A stretch of 40,064 bases of DNA from positions 1 to 40,064 of the forward strand of contig JBCCMB010000011.1 in the NCBI GenBank assembly GCA_039026555.1, given 5' to 3'. The notes beneath the pieces were generated by a model, which worked only from the letters and a program-made list of their open reading frames with translations, was not told the DNA's origin and ran no database searches. A program made the position numbers and the translations under genes. This DNA comes from JBCCMB01 sp039026555. Its GTDB lineage: Bacteria; Pseudomonadota; Alphaproteobacteria; Caulobacterales; Hyphomonadaceae. Below are positions 40,031 through 40,064 of this stretch, piece after piece. Position 1 is the first letter of the stretch. Every line of letters begins with the position of its first letter.

Positions 40031-40064
40031 ATGACAGCGAGCCTTATGACCGATCCGATGGAAA
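40031..40064 (+). CDS. clpP: Start of the next gene, probably clpP (partial)
   Basis: An ATG at 40031 opens a frame (MTASLMTDPME) to the window end; in-frame ATGs at 40046 and 40058 are alternative starts. With only 11 codons no domain is visible. The clpP call rests on the conserved tig-clpP-clpX order in Alphaproteobacteria and on the short Asp-Pro-containing leader before the ClpP core. It could be another gene. Confidence 0.45.
   Translation, partial: MTASLMTDPME

Overview
The window is a compact, gene-dense stretch (roughly 58-60 percent G+C by eye) of an alphaproteobacterial chromosome. The lineage call rests on gene order and protein style: yqeY-dnaG-rpoD without rpsU, a primase that has lost most of its zinc ligands, a DUF2842 protein, heme A synthase CtaA, a Coq4 protein, glnB-glnA, and tig followed by what looks like clpP. 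An aquatic Caulobacterales/Hyphomonadales/Parvularculales-like bacterium fits best, but this is inference. Almost everything is housekeeping or central metabolism. I see no prophage, CRISPR array, intact insertion sequence or toxin-antitoxin locus.

Layout. 1-592: the first part of an FMN-dependent L-lactate (alpha-hydroxy acid) dehydrogenase gene, folded back on itself in a perfect 59-bp inverted repeat that is probably an assembly or amplification artefact at a contig end. 658-2664: a small membrane protein, tRNA-Val(TAC) and carA. 2819-7387: yqeY, dnaG, rpoD. 7392-11618: a MATE exporter, a small unknown protein, an orphan arsenite methyltransferase (arsM), panD and a periplasmic SIMPL protein. 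11753-14921: tRNA-CAT (probably Ile2), the 5-oxoprolinase operon pxpA-pxpB-pxpC and a LOG-family protein. 15034-19251: an Atm1-type ABC exporter, DUF2842, ctaA and a large lipoprotein. 19292-21278: rplM-rpsI with a clear terminator, then argC. 21275-28962: phaC, a small putative lipoprotein, then two coupled gene pairs (aminotransferase-hom and glpX-recJ).

29024-31228 is the only accessory-looking stretch: tRNA-Glu, about 375 bp of AT-richer non-coding DNA, and a luxR-luxI quorum-sensing pair. The LuxI homologue keeps the family's catalytic residues but carries about 100 extra C-terminal residues. The LuxR partner has a divergent DNA-binding domain and two inverted repeats just upstream. 31470-34005: a lytic-transglycosylase lipoprotein and the nitrogen operon glnB-glnA with a strong terminator. 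34228-38208: a thiolase-like protein without the usual catalytic cysteines, coq4 and the bifunctional nicotinamide-nucleotide repair enzyme nnr. 38248-40064: tRNA-Leu(TAG), tig and the first codons of a probable clpP.

The genes suggest an aerobic heterotroph with a cytochrome aa3-type oxidase (heme A), ubiquinone, polyhydroxyalkanoate storage, PII-controlled ammonium assimilation and acyl-homoserine-lactone signalling. The best leads for something undescribed are the extended LuxI with its unusual LuxR, and the Cys-less thiolase-like protein beside Coq4. Nothing here amounts to a clearly new multi-gene system.
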